From Methanobacterium spitsbergense (lineage in GTDB: Archaea > Methanobacteriota > Methanobacteria > Methanobacteriales > Methanobacteriaceae): DNA of 64,000 nt. The notes beneath the pieces are model-generated. The model was given only the letters and a program-made list of their open reading frames with translations, searched no databases and was not told the DNA's origin. Shown in pieces: positions 9,197-18,298 of this stretch; the first letter of the stretch is position 1; each line of letters opens with the position of its first letter. Location of the stretch: NCBI RefSeq assembly GCF_019931065.1, contig NZ_JAIOUQ010000007.1, positions 183,623-247,622 of the forward strand, read 5' to 3'. The translations under genes and the position numbers were made by a program.

Positions 9197-10648
9197 TTGA
9201 AAAAATCCAATGTTTATAATCGTAGTTTAATTGAGGCTAGTTTGGATCCATTAGTAACAATTGGTAGAGAAGGGAAGATTACAGATGTTAATGAGGCTAC
9301 AGAGAAAGTTACAGGTTATTTGAGGCAGGATCTTATAGGTACTGATTTTTCTGATTATTTTACTGAACCTGAAAAGGCAAAAAAAGGTTATCTGCAAGTA
9401 TTTCGTGATGGTTTTGTTAGGGACTATCCTCTAGAGGTCCATAATAAAGATGGAAATATCATACCTGTACTTTACAATGCATCGGTATACCGGGATGAAT
9501 CAGGGGAGGTTATTGGAGTTTTCGCAGCGGCACGTGACATCTCTAAACTTAAAAAAGTTCAAGATGAACTTAGATTTGCCAGCCTATATAATCGTAGTTT
9601 AATTGAGGCCAGTTTGGATCCATTAGTTACTATTGGGGCTGAGGGTAATATTACCGATGTTAATAGGGCTACAGAGAAAGTTACAGGTTATTCAAGAGAT
9701 GAACTTATTGGCACAGACTTCTTGGATTATTTCACTGAACCTAAAAAGGCTAGGGAAGGATACCAAAAGGTGTTCAAAGAAGGTAGTGTCCGAGATTATG
9801 CACTAGAAATCAAACACAAAAATGGACATATCACACCAGTTCTTTATAATGCATCAGTATATAGGGACGATTCTAATAGGGTTATAGGTGTTTTTGCATC
9901 TGCACGTGACATAACTGAACTTAAAGAAGCTGAAAAAATATTGAAATTAAAATTAGATGAGTTAACTCGTTCAAATGCTGAACTGGAACAGTTTGCTTAT
10001 GTATCATCCCATGATCTACAAGAACCTTTGAGAATGATAGCGAGTTACTTACAACTTTTAGAACGGAAATATAAAGGTAATCTGGATTCAAAAGCAGATA
10101 AATATATACGATTTTCAGTTGATGGTGCAACTCGTATGCAAAAACTAATAGATGATCTTTTAGAGTTTTCACGCGTAACAACACATGCACAAGAATTTAA
10201 ACCAACAGATCTTGAATCAATATTCGCACAGGTACAGTCCAATCTAGAAATCTCTATTAAAGAGAATAATGCATTGATATCTCACGATCCTTTACCCACC
10301 ATTATGGCAGATAAAACACAAATAACTCAAGTATTTCAAAATTTAATCAGTAATGCACTGAAATTCAGAAGTGAATCTCAATCAGAAATTAAAATATCTG
10401 TTGAAAAAAGAAAAAATGACTGGTTATTTGGAATTAAGGATAATGGAATTGGAATTGACCCTAAACATTCAGACAGAATCTTTGATGTTTTCAAAAGACT
10501 TCACAAAAAAAAGGATTACCCTGGTACAGGAATAGGTCTTTCCATATGTAAAAAGATTATTGAAAGACATGGAGGCGGAATATGGGTGGAATCTGAGCTT
10601 GGTAAAGGTTCCACTTTTTATTTTACATTGGCAAATTTGGATAATTAA
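9197..10648 (+). CDS. PAS-PAS sensor histidine kinase
   Basis: 483 residues, no membrane segment, so a cytoplasmic sensor. Two PAS domains (about 1-125 and 130-250) are followed by HisKA with SHDLQEP (phosphorylated His near residue 271) and a HATPase_c domain with DNGIGI and GTGIGLS. The kinase core is of the phytochrome-like type with FKRLH. The two PAS domains are a recent duplication, nearly identical over long stretches at DNA level. The start is a TTG behind GGTGGGGG. A CheY-like receiver and a second kinase follow on the same strand, so phosphotransfer within this cluster is likely. The signal sensed is unknown. Confidence 0.88.
   Translation: MKKSNVYNRSLIEASLDPLVTIGREGKITDVNEATEKVTGYLRQDLIGTDFSDYFTEPEKAKKGYLQVFRDGFVRDYPLEVHNKDGNIIPVLYNASVYRDESGEVIGVFAAARDISKLKKVQDELRFASLYNRSLIEASLDPLVTIGAEGNITDVNRATEKVTGYSRDELIGTDFLDYFTEPKKAREGYQKVFKEGSVRDYALEIKHKNGHITPVLYNASVYRDDSNRVIGVFASARDITELKEAEKILKLKLDELTRSNAELEQFAYVSSHDLQEPLRMIASYLQLLERKYKGNLDSKADKYIRFSVDGATRMQKLIDDLLEFSRVTTHAQEFKPTDLESIFAQVQSNLEISIKENNALISHDPLPTIMADKTQITQVFQNLISNALKFRSESQSEIKISVEKRKNDWLFGIKDNGIGIDPKHSDRIFDVFKRLHKKKDYPGTGIGLSICKKIIERHGGGIWVESELGKGSTFYFTLANLDN
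9215..9912 (+). repeat. tandem duplication of a PAS-domain coding unit (372-bp offset)
   Basis: The DNA from 9215 and from 9587 begins with about 40 bases that differ at a single position, and the encoded domains match residue for residue over much of ~110 residues. The 372-base offset equals 124 codons, so the frame is kept. This is an internal duplication, not a mobile element. Confidence 0.85.
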
Positions 10649-10666
10649 TAACAGGAGTATGATTAT

Positions 10667-11110
10667 ATGGACACAAACCCGATAGAAATTCTTTTAGTGG
10701 AAGACAATGAAGGAGATGTTGGATTAGTTGAAGAAGTATTTGAAGATGCTAGAATTAGGAATATTATCCATGTAGCCGAAGATGGTGAAGAGGCAATGGA
10801 GTTTTTAAATAAAGAAAAAAAATTTGATAATGCCCCTACACCCGATTTAATCCTATTGGATCTAAATTTGCCTGGAAAAGATGGTCGAGAAGTACTTGAA
10901 GAAATAAAAAAAGACAACAAACTTAAATCGATTCCGGTTGTTGTTTTAACCACTTCAAAGGCAGAGGAAGATATTATCAAATCCTATGATCTTCATGCTA
11001 ATTCATACATAACTAAACCAGTTGACTTTGACCAGTTTATAAAAGTTGTTAAATCTATTGAAGACTTTTGGTTGGAAGTTGTTAAACTACCAAATTCTAA
11101 AGAGTATTAA
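10667..11110 (+). CDS. stand-alone CheY-like receiver (Rcp1 type)
   Basis: 147 residues forming one receiver domain: acidic pair in LVEDNEGD, phosphoacceptor Asp in [10 protein letters not shown] (about residue 64), Thr in VVLTTS and Lys in ITKPVD. No output domain follows. The sequence style ([11 protein letters not shown] and a ~20-residue insertion before the acceptor strand) resembles Rcp1-like partners of phytochrome-type kinases, which fits the neighbouring kinases. ATG with AGGAG upstream, 18 bases after the PAS kinase stop; the following gene starts 10 bases after this stop. Confidence 0.88.
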   Translation: MDTNPIEILLVEDNEGDVGLVEEVFEDARIRNIIHVAEDGEEAMEFLNKEKKFDNAPTPDLILLDLNLPGKDGREVLEEIKKDNKLKSIPVVVLTTSKAEEDIIKSYDLHANSYITKPVDFDQFIKVVKSIEDFWLEVVKLPNSKEY

Positions 11111-11120
11111 AGGTAAATTC

Positions 11121-12263
11121 ATGTATAACTCCAGTAACAAACCAATTGAACTATTGCTTTTTGAGGATAATCTTGGAGATGCGGGTTTAATAGAGGAAAT
11201 GCTAGAAGAGTCTGATGGAGTATACCATCTAGAAGTAGTTGAAACTCTGGAAGAAGGGTTGGTTCTTCTAAAAGATAGTTTTTTTGATATTATTCTTTTG
11301 GACTTAGGATTACCAGATAGTGATGGAATTGATACATTAATAGATGTTCATAAAATTTCCACGAAAACTCCTATAATCGTATTAACTGGGTTAAACAAAG
11401 AAGAAATAGGTATATTTGCGGTTAAAATTGGTGCTCAAGATTATTTAATTAAAAAAGAAATTGATAGCAAGCTTTTAAAACGTTCTATAAGGTATTCTAT
11501 TGAACGAAAAAAAATTGAAAGTGAACTTCAAAATTATAAGTCAAATCTTGAAGATAAAGTTAAAGAACGAACAAAAGAACTAGAACAATCTAATAAAGAG
11601 TTACAACAGTTTGCATATGTTGCCTCCCATGATCTTAGAGAACCTCTGCGTATGATTTCGAGTTTCCTTCAATTACTGGAAAGACGGTATAATGAACAGT
11701 TAGATGAAGATGCAAATGAATTCATAGAATTTGCTGTTGATGGAGCTAAGCGTTTAGATTCAATGATTAAAGACCTTTTAGAGTATTCTAGAGTGGCCAA
11801 TAAAAAGAGAAAATTTAACGATGTAGATCTTAATGAAGTGTTAGAACGTACTAATTTAAATTTAAAATTAGCCATTGACGATAATAATGCAGAAATAATT
11901 GCTAATAAATTACCTACTTTATCCGGTGATGAACAATTACTTGTTCAACTGTTCCAAAACCTTATTAGTAATTCCATTAAGTATCGAAGTAAAGAAAATC
12001 CTATAATTCAAATATCTGTTAATAATGAAATGAATCATTTCATATTCTTATTTAAGGATAATGGTATTGGAATCTCTACAAAACATTTGGAAAGAATCTT
12101 TACTATTTTTCAACGACTCCATACTCGAGAAGAATATGAAGGAACAGGAATTGGACTTGCAATTGCACAAAAAATTGTTCAACAGCATGGAGGACAGATA
12201 TGGGCAGAATCTGAACCTGGAGAAGGTACTATTATATACTTCACAATTCCTTACAATAACTAA
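11121..12263 (+). CDS. receiver-histidine kinase hybrid
   Basis: 380 residues. An N-terminal receiver domain (FEDNLGD, acceptor Asp in LLDLGLPD near residue 61, Lys in LIKKE) is joined by a coiled coil (about 130-160, Lys/Glu-rich) to HisKA (SHDLREP, His near 169) and HATPase_c (DNGIGI, GTGIGLA). The kinase part is a clear paralogue of the PAS kinase just upstream. I chose ATG 11121 behind AGGT; the frame is open further up but would run into the receiver gene. Receiver-first kinases usually sit in the middle of a phosphorelay, so it may be controlled by the upstream kinase. Confidence 0.87.
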   Translation: MYNSSNKPIELLLFEDNLGDAGLIEEMLEESDGVYHLEVVETLEEGLVLLKDSFFDIILLDLGLPDSDGIDTLIDVHKISTKTPIIVLTGLNKEEIGIFAVKIGAQDYLIKKEIDSKLLKRSIRYSIERKKIESELQNYKSNLEDKVKERTKELEQSNKELQQFAYVASHDLREPLRMISSFLQLLERRYNEQLDEDANEFIEFAVDGAKRLDSMIKDLLEYSRVANKKRKFNDVDLNEVLERTNLNLKLAIDDNNAEIIANKLPTLSGDEQLLVQLFQNLISNSIKYRSKENPIIQISVNNEMNHFIFLFKDNGIGISTKHLERIFTIFQRLHTREEYEGTGIGLAIAQKIVQQHGGQIWAESEPGEGTIIYFTIPYNN

Positions 12264-12376
12264 AAATCATTAAATTGGTTTATTGAGGTAAAAAATTAAA
12301 ATAAATAATTATTTTTTAAATTCTTTGTAATTCATTTTTTTTCAATAATTTTATTGAATTTGGATGGAAAATTATT

Positions 12377-13765
12377 TTAAATAGATGATTTATTTTTTTG
12401 TTTTATTAGAGCCGCAAAAATACCAATAAAGCATAAAACAGTACAGATTAAGAATACCGTGTGTATACTATTAAGAAGTGCAGGATACTGTAAAGTAGTG
12501 ATTTGAACATTTCCAATGAATATTGCAAACACCATTAGTGCAAGTCCCATACTGAATGTTTGACCTAAAAGTCGCATTGTACTTACCATGGCAGATGCAA
12601 CTCCATAAAACTTTCTTTCAACAGAACCCATAATTGCATTGGTGTTTGGTGATGAGAAAAATCCAAATCCCGTTCCAATAATTATCAAACCAACAGTAAT
12701 AAATGCTATACTTGTTTGTGCATTGATAAAAGCAAACAAGAAAAGACCAATAGTTGATAATGCCATCCCTAAAGCAGCTAATTTTTGTGGAACGAACTTG
12801 TCCGAAAGTCTTCCAGCTATAGGTGCAAATATTGCCATCATAACTGGCTGTGCAACTAATATTAAACCTGCAGATAATGGATCCAATGCCTTAATGTACT
12901 GTAAGTACAGGCTTAAAAGAAATGTTACTGCAAAGGTTGCACTGTAGTTAATTAGAGCAGCAAGATTTGAAAATGCAAATGTTCTATTCTTAAACAATTT
13001 AACATTAAGTACTGGGCTCTCAAGCTTCAACTCATACATTAAAAATCCTATAAATCCTATAATTCCACCTATAACCAGAATAATTCCTGTTATATGGGGG
13101 AGTGTTGAAAATCCGTACATAACCATTACAAGCACTATACTATAAAATATAGAACCTTTAATATCGAATTTTTCTCCTTTACATTCTGCCCATTCATCAT
13201 TTAATTTCCAATAAGTCAAAATGAGAATCAAAATACCGAGTGGGATCATTGCATAGAATAAACTTCTCCATCCAAAATATTGGGTCATTATCCCTCCTAA
13301 AACTGGTCCAAGGGATAGAGCTATATAAACAGTTGCTATGTTTATTCCTATGGCTTTACCTCTTTCCTGTGGGGGATAGACCGAAGTTATGATTGCAAGG
13401 CCTGTAACAAATATCATAGCTCCACCAATTCCCTGAAGTATTCTGAATATAATCAGAGATTCAGTTGATGGTGCAACCGCAGACAGAAACGAAGCTACAG
13501 TGAATATGATTATTCCATAGCTGAATATTTTTTTCATGCCATAAATGTCTGATATTCTGCCGAATGGAACTGCAAACATGGCTGCTGCTAATAAAAATGA
13601 AGTTGGAACCCAACTTAATAGGATTGCACTTGAAGCAAATTCTGACCCTATAACTGGAAGTGCAATGTTAACTGCTGAACTCATAAATGGTGTTAAAAAG
13701 TTGGCTAAAGTTGCCACTAACAATGCTGCAATCCTAATTGAACTGGCTGTCTGTGCTTGTTCCAT
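12377..13765 (-). CDS. MFS drug-efflux-type transporter (DHA2-like)
   Basis: 462 residues, hydrophobic throughout, with about 14 membrane helices. The MFS loop signature GRISDIYGMKKIF lies in the 2-3 loop near residues 75-90 and a second related loop (AGRLSDKFVPQKL) in the second half. The LxxRxxQGxGgA-type motif (FRILQGIGGA) is present. The family exports drugs or small amphipathic compounds with proton uptake; the substrate cannot be inferred. Start ATG 13765 has TGGAG upstream; an in-frame ATG at 13795 has none. Convergent with the kinase cluster across a T-rich spacer. No regulator is adjacent. Confidence 0.85.
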   Translation of the reverse strand: MEQAQTASSIRIAALLVATLANFLTPFMSSAVNIALPVIGSEFASSAILLSWVPTSFLLAAAMFAVPFGRISDIYGMKKIFSYGIIIFTVASFLSAVAPSTESLIIFRILQGIGGAMIFVTGLAIITSVYPPQERGKAIGINIATVYIALSLGPVLGGIMTQYFGWRSLFYAMIPLGILILILTYWKLNDEWAECKGEKFDIKGSIFYSIVLVMVMYGFSTLPHITGIILVIGGIIGFIGFLMYELKLESPVLNVKLFKNRTFAFSNLAALINYSATFAVTFLLSLYLQYIKALDPLSAGLILVAQPVMMAIFAPIAGRLSDKFVPQKLAALGMALSTIGLFLFAFINAQTSIAFITVGLIIIGTGFGFFSSPNTNAIMGSVERKFYGVASAMVSTMRLLGQTFSMGLALMVFAIFIGNVQITTLQYPALLNSIHTVFLICTVLCFIGIFAALIKQKNKSSI

Positions 13766-13915
13766 GAATAATGTTCTCCAGTAAAGTGAATTCAATTATC
13801 TCTTTAAATAATCAAATATTAATAAACTTTGGATTTTGTCCATTAAATGAATACAAGTTTAAAACAAATAAAAAAAAGTAATATAAAAAAAATTTAGAAG
13901 TGTTTGATTGAATAA

Positions 13916-15679
13916 TCAAACAATATTATGCTTCTGCAGGAGCCTGAGTTCTTCAGTTGAGAGTTTTTTACCCTCTTTGAATTTCTCGTATATATCCCTT
14001 GCAATTTCCTTTTCAGCCATGTTTTTCTTTTTACTTTTCTCGCTTTCCATATTCCGTTCTTTGGCTTTGACTTTGTCAAGACCTTTATTTTTCCTTCTAA
14101 TTTCATTAAGAACAGCTTTTACCTCTTCATGTTTTGCGGAGGCTGTTTCACGAGTTTCTATGAACTGATTATGTGCAAGATCTGCCTTTGCTCTTACTTC
14201 ATCAATGTTTTTGAAGTATTCAAGCATGCTTTCATGTGTTTCCTGAGCTTTGTCAGAAAATTCAACAACTTTAGCATGATGAGCTTCTGAAACCTCTTTA
14301 AGTGCTACTGCTTCGGTCTGAACCTTTTCATCTTCTTTCATCTCTGAAAGAGTTTTACTTAGATCTTGAACTTTTTTAACTAGTTCGTTCTCTTTTCTCA
14401 TGTCAAGAACTTTGGTTTCTATTGTTTTCTCTAGTTTATCAATCTCACCCTGAATTTTAAGTATGTCCCTTCTTCCAGAGGCATATTCCATCTTTTTCAG
14501 TTCCTGATTGGTTTCGTCCCGAAGTTTCTTATACTTACGGACTTCTTTGTTGATATTGTCACGTTCATCCCGGTATTTGAGAGCTTTATCCAGATTTTCT
14601 TTAATACTGGCGTTTAATTCGTCTCTTACCTTTTTGAATTCACGTGCATTTTCATTTAAGTCGTCACGTTCTTTTGTAAGCACCTTAAGTCTCTTTTCGA
14701 GATCTTTTTTGTTTGAAAGTAGTTCACCAAAGCTTTTCCCGGCATCAGGATTAGGTTCAGATTTCACTTCAGCTTTTACATCTGGAGATGATTTTTTGGC
14801 TGGTGATTCCTTTTTAGATGCTTCTGATGGTTCTTTGGTTGTTTTTTCTGTTTCTTCCTTTGCAGGTTCTTCGGTTTCTGCTGGTGTTTCTTCCTTTGCA
14901 GGTTCTTCGGTTTCTGCTGGGGTTTCTTCCTTTGCAGGTTCTTCGGTTTCTAATGGTGTTTCTTCTTTTTTAGTTTCTGCTATTGTTTCTTCTGGTGCTG
15001 TGTCTTCAGCCTTTTCTGGGGTTGTTTCATCTGAGGTTTCGTTTTCTTTTTCTTCTTTATTGAATACTTCAAGAACTTCTTTTAAATCTCTTTTTTCAAC
15101 AACAACATCTGCTTTTTCTTTTAAAACTGGTTTTGCATTGAATGCTATTCCTAAACCTGCTTCTTCAAGCATTGACACATCGTTTGCACCGTCTCCTACT
15201 GCTGCAGATTCTTCTGCTTTTATTTTTTCCATTTCCATTATCTCCTTCAGGACTTCTGCCTTTGAGCCTTTTACTAGTGGGCCGCTGACTTCTCCTGTTA
15301 ATTTTCCCTCTTTTTCATGGAGAACATTTGAAAATGCGTAATCCAAACCAAGGTCATCTTTCATCCGATTGGCGATGATTTCAAAACTACCGGTTATGGT
15401 TGCGATTTTATATCCTCTTTTTTTGAGTTCTGCAATAGTTTCTTCTGCCCCTTCCATGAAGGGGATTTTTGAAACGACATCTTTAATATCTTCAACTGAA
15501 GCACCTTTTAATAGTGCAACTCTCTCTTTGAGAGCAGTTTCAAAATCTAGATCGCCTTCCATTGCTTTTTTAGTTATCTCTGAGATTTCTGCTTCAACGT
15601 CCATTAATTTGCCTATTTCATCTATGGCTTCCCCATCAATAAGAACGTTATCAAGATCGAATGCTATGAGTTTAATCAA
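13916..15679 (-). CDS. phosphoserine-phosphatase-like HAD protein fused to a long coiled coil
   Basis: 587 residues in three parts. Residues 1-210 form a SerB-type HAD domain: FDLDNVLID (nucleophile and acid Asp), the TGS motif II, Lys in the GSKAEVL helix and VGDGANDVSML. SerB makes serine from phosphoserine. Residues ~215-315 are a low-complexity Glu/Thr/Pro/Lys linker with three 12-residue repeats (PAETEEPAKEET type). Residues ~320-587 are a charged coiled coil without a known active site. Bacterial SerB ends after the HAD domain. TTG start with GGTGAT close upstream; it lies 34 bases downstream of tbp, so co-transcription is likely. The phosphatase call is firm, the physiological substrate less so. 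Confidence 0.8.
   Translation of the reverse strand: MIKLIAFDLDNVLIDGEAIDEIGKLMDVEAEISEITKKAMEGDLDFETALKERVALLKGASVEDIKDVVSKIPFMEGAEETIAELKKRGYKIATITGSFEIIANRMKDDLGLDYAFSNVLHEKEGKLTGEVSGPLVKGSKAEVLKEIMEMEKIKAEESAAVGDGANDVSMLEEAGLGIAFNAKPVLKEKADVVVEKRDLKEVLEVFNKEEKENETSDETTPEKAEDTAPEETIAETKKEETPLETEEPAKEETPAETEEPAKEETPAETEEPAKEETEKTTKEPSEASKKESPAKKSSPDVKAEVKSEPNPDAGKSFGELLSNKKDLEKRLKVLTKERDDLNENAREFKKVRDELNASIKENLDKALKYRDERDNINKEVRKYKKLRDETNQELKKMEYASGRRDILKIQGEIDKLEKTIETKVLDMRKENELVKKVQDLSKTLSEMKEDEKVQTEAVALKEVSEAHHAKVVEFSDKAQETHESMLEYFKNIDEVRAKADLAHNQFIETRETASAKHEEVKAVLNEIRRKNKGLDKVKAKERNMESEKSKKKNMAEKEIARDIYEKFKEGKKLSTEELRLLQKHNIV
14850..14957 (-). repeat. three 36-bp direct repeats inside the phosphatase-like gene
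   Basis: Units 14850-14885, 14886-14921 and 14922-14957 differ by only a few bases and encode a 12-residue Pro/Ala/Glu/Thr/Lys unit in the linker. Such in-frame repeats usually vary in copy number between strains. Confidence 0.9.
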
Positions 15680-15713
15680 AAGATCACCGAGTTAAATCGA
15701 GTAAAGGTTAAAA

Positions 15714-16259
15714 TTATATCAAATCCAGTTCAGCTAGTCGTTCTTTTGTTTTCTCTACACCGAGTTGAGCATCTGCATTAGTTTTTGCACCGGTACAGAC
15801 TACTTTTCCTGAACCGAATAAAAGTAAAACAACTTTGGGGTCGTCAAGTCTGTAAACCAATCCGGGGAATTGTTCTGGTTCGTATTCAGTGTTTTCAAGA
15901 TCCAGAGCAACGGATTCCAAGTTTAATGTTTTCCCGAGATTTGCTGAAGCAACTATATTTTGGACTTTAATTTCAAATTCGTGGGGGATTTCTGTATCAA
16001 GAGCTCTCATTTTATCAACAGCTATGTGTATAGCTTTCTTTGAGTCTTCTATTGATTTTGCACCTGTACAAACCAGTTTACCTGATCCGAATATGAGTGC
16101 AGCTGTTTTTGGTTCCTTTAGTTTGTAAACCAATCCTGGGAATTGTTCTGAGTTATATTCAACTCCTTCCAGGGCAGGAGCAACTTGTGGAAGGTCTAGC
16201 GACTTTCCAAGCGCGGCAGACGCCACGATGTTTTCAACTTTAATTTCTACAGTTGTCAT
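15714..16259 (-). CDS. tbp: TATA-box binding protein
   Basis: 181 residues made of two ~90-residue direct repeats, each with the saddle signature: PGLVYKLKEPKTAALIFGSG followed by KLVCTGAK in the first, and PGLVYRLDDPK with KVVCTGAK in the second. It recruits TFB and RNA polymerase to archaeal promoters. An excellent TGGAGGAAA site precedes the ATG. A TTTATATAA element sits upstream on the same strand. The protein has no long acidic tail. Confidence 0.97.
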   Translation of the reverse strand: MTTVEIKVENIVASAALGKSLDLPQVAPALEGVEYNSEQFPGLVYKLKEPKTAALIFGSGKLVCTGAKSIEDSKKAIHIAVDKMRALDTEIPHEFEIKVQNIVASANLGKTLNLESVALDLENTEYEPEQFPGLVYRLDDPKVVLLLFGSGKVVCTGAKTNADAQLGVEKTKERLAELDLI

Positions 16260-16909
16260 TAAATTTCCTCCAGATGTATTTAATTTATAATCAGAATTTA
16301 GTTTAATATTCTATAAATTGTTAATTAATAATTCAACTTATATAAAGATGCTTTTTTTTGCCACAATTTCAGTACTTATATATTGTTTTTCAATACTTTT
16401 AAATGAAATTTTTGATCTCAATAGATTTCTTTAAATTAATATGTGATCTTTTGTAGGAATATAGCCTCGAGTATAATTTATAAGAATTTTTGATTGTAGA
16501 ATTTTGTATATCATTCCCATTATTGTTCATTAAATAATCATAACCATAGCGTATTTATGAAATTTGATTAAAGTCTAAAATTTTGAATATAATTATCTAT
16601 TAGTTTTTATTATCAGAAAATAACAATTAATATTTATTATTAAATTGGTTATTATTAAATTGTTTGAAAATGAAAGTTATTGTTAATCTGATAAAAATTA
16701 CTATATAGAACAAATTGAACATTAAAAAGTTGAATAATATAATGAATGTAAGAATATAAGTTCAATAAAGCCTGTAAAGTATAAAAAAAAATTATATGTA
16801 TATATAATAACATTCAAATAAAAAATTAGTATACTAAAATATATTTATTGCAATTTTTAATAGTATTGCGTAAGTTTTAAAGGTTTTTTTGGTTTAATGG
16901 TGTGAAATT
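16260..16909. other. 650-bp AT-rich divergent intergenic region
   Basis: Lies between tbp (minus) and the 16910 gene (plus) and must hold both promoters. It is extremely AT-rich, with many TATA-like strings that cannot be ranked by eye. No reading frame above ~40 codons with a binding site, no RNA gene and no clear repeat was found. Confidence 0.5.
16338..16347 (-). promoter_or_regulatory. probable TATA box of the tbp gene
   Basis: Reads TTTATATAAG on the minus strand. Initiation about 25 bases downstream would give a leader of roughly 55-60 bases with the GGAGGAAA site. A second TATA-like string lies near 16375-16385. Position-based inference. Confidence 0.4.
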
Positions 16910-17320
16910 ATGATAGGCCCTAAAAAATACCGTAAACAATTATTTGATTTAGGCATCGAAGGCATGGAAATTGATGTTTCAACCATTGATAATGCAATGG
17001 ATACTTTAAATAAATTAAATGAGATTGAAAAGGTTTTAAAAAAGATCAGGTACAATGTTCGTACAGATATACGAAGAATCAGACTAGATTATATGGCTAA
17101 ATTGCAAGAAGTAGATAAATCTGCCAATAAAAAATCTGGACTTTTTGGTCGGAAGAAATCAGTTTCTAAAATAGTTCAAGAAAAAAAGATGCTGACAAAG
17201 GAGAGAAACCTTACAATTGCTACTTATGATGTTGTAGAAAATACTATAGATGACTATCTTGATCAGATAGAAAATTCAAGATATTATATAAAGAATTCAA
17301 TACAACGAAGGGTGGGTTAA
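16910..17320 (+). CDS. conserved hypothetical coiled-coil protein
   Basis: 136 residues, soluble, highly charged and mainly helical. Residues ~35-70 and ~95-130 read as amphipathic helices (KLNEIEKVLKKIRYN; DDYLDQIENSRYYIKN), joined by a short basic Gly/Lys loop (KSGLFGRKK). No cysteine motif, signal peptide or catalytic motif is visible. The ATG has a weak GGTGTG upstream. It precedes the CYTH gene by 49 bases on the same strand. I do not recognise the family. Confidence 0.65.
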   Translation: MIGPKKYRKQLFDLGIEGMEIDVSTIDNAMDTLNKLNEIEKVLKKIRYNVRTDIRRIRLDYMAKLQEVDKSANKKSGLFGRKKSVSKIVQEKKMLTKERNLTIATYDVVENTIDDYLDQIENSRYYIKNSIQRRVG

Positions 17321-17369
17321 ATAAATACTGTTTGTTATAAGATATTATTCCCTTTTGGAGGTATTAATT

Positions 17370-17906
17370 TTGATAGAAGTGGAAGTCAAGGCAAGTGTTA
17401 AGGATTTTACAGATGTTAAAAAGAATTTAATTAAAATTGGTGCTATCAAAATAAAAAATGAGCATCAAAGAGATGTTTATTATAATGCTCCACATAAAGA
17501 CTTCGTTGAAACTGATGAAGCATTGAGAATTAGGGAAATTCCTGAAAATGGAGAAAATAAGGTTATACTTACATATAAAGGTGCTAAAATGGATGATGTG
17601 AGTAAAACTCGTAAAGAAATTGAAGTTGAAGTATTTGATGCTGAAAATATGGGTTTGATACTAGAAAATCTTGATTTTAGAAGTGCTGCAACAGTTAAAA
17701 AAGATAGAGATATTTATCATTTGGATGAGTTTATAATTACATTAGACACAGTATACAAAGTTGGGAAATTTGTTGAAATCGAAATTGAAGCCCAAGAAAA
17801 TGAGGATACAAGTATTCCACTTAAGAAAATATTTGAAACATATAAAAAACTAGGCATAGAAGAGGGATTTGAGAGAAGATCATATCTAGAACTTATGGAA
17901 CTATAA
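17370..17906 (+). CDS. cyaB: CYTH-domain protein (CyaB/class IV adenylate cyclase-like)
   Basis: 178 residues. The opening MIEVEVKA is the ExExK signature of CYTH phosphohydrolases/cyclases, and the strand-by-strand pattern follows: DVYYNAP, EALRIRE, LTYKGAK, RKEIEVEV, KDRDIYHL and KFVEIEIE. The domain binds a triphosphate in a beta tunnel with divalent metal. Archaeal members are annotated as CyaB but may be triphosphatases; sequence alone does not decide. TTG 17370 is the best start because GGAGGT (17357-17362) is correctly spaced; an upstream start would lie inside that site. Confidence 0.85.
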   Translation: MIEVEVKASVKDFTDVKKNLIKIGAIKIKNEHQRDVYYNAPHKDFVETDEALRIREIPENGENKVILTYKGAKMDDVSKTRKEIEVEVFDAENMGLILENLDFRSAATVKKDRDIYHLDEFIITLDTVYKVGKFVEIEIEAQENEDTSIPLKKIFETYKKLGIEEGFERRSYLELMEL

Positions 17907-18298
17907 ATTTTCAAAAATGATTATAAAAAATTCTTAAACCATCAATAACTTATTTTACAATATTTTCTTTTAAACTAAAAAAACATATAATATTTATTGA
18001 ATACAAACAGGATAAAACTCTTTTTTATGATTAACTTATTTTATATTATTATTAAGTATGATTAACGGAAAAGTAAATCTATTTAAGCTTAATGATCTAA
18101 AAACATTTAACAAATAATCAATGTTAAAATAATGATAAAGATTAATAGAAGAAAATACTCTTCAACAATAGGGAATAAATATTAATTTTGTTATATGGGT
18201 ATAAATCTGATGAAACTTGATACCATCGAATATTTCCCTAAAATCAATTAGAGACAATGTTTTCTTTTAGATAATTAAACAAAGTAAGGTGGGAATCT
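17907..18298. other. intergenic upstream of aksA
   Basis: 392 AT-rich bases. A TTATAT/TATAAA pair at 18191-18205 is a candidate TATA region for aksA. No RNA gene or reading frame seen. Confidence 0.4.

Noticed and set aside
12061..12273. 70-codon frame at the end of the hybrid kinase
   Set aside because: Overlaps the HATPase domain in another frame, no binding site.
14508..15341. 277-codon plus-strand frame rich in Ser
   Set aside because: It lies opposite the phosphatase/coiled-coil gene; Ser/Phe richness is the complement of Lys/Glu codons. No binding site and no family resemblance.
16260..16909. Replication origin
   Set aside because: The region is long and AT-rich but shows no inverted ORB-like repeats and no orc1/cdc6 gene nearby.
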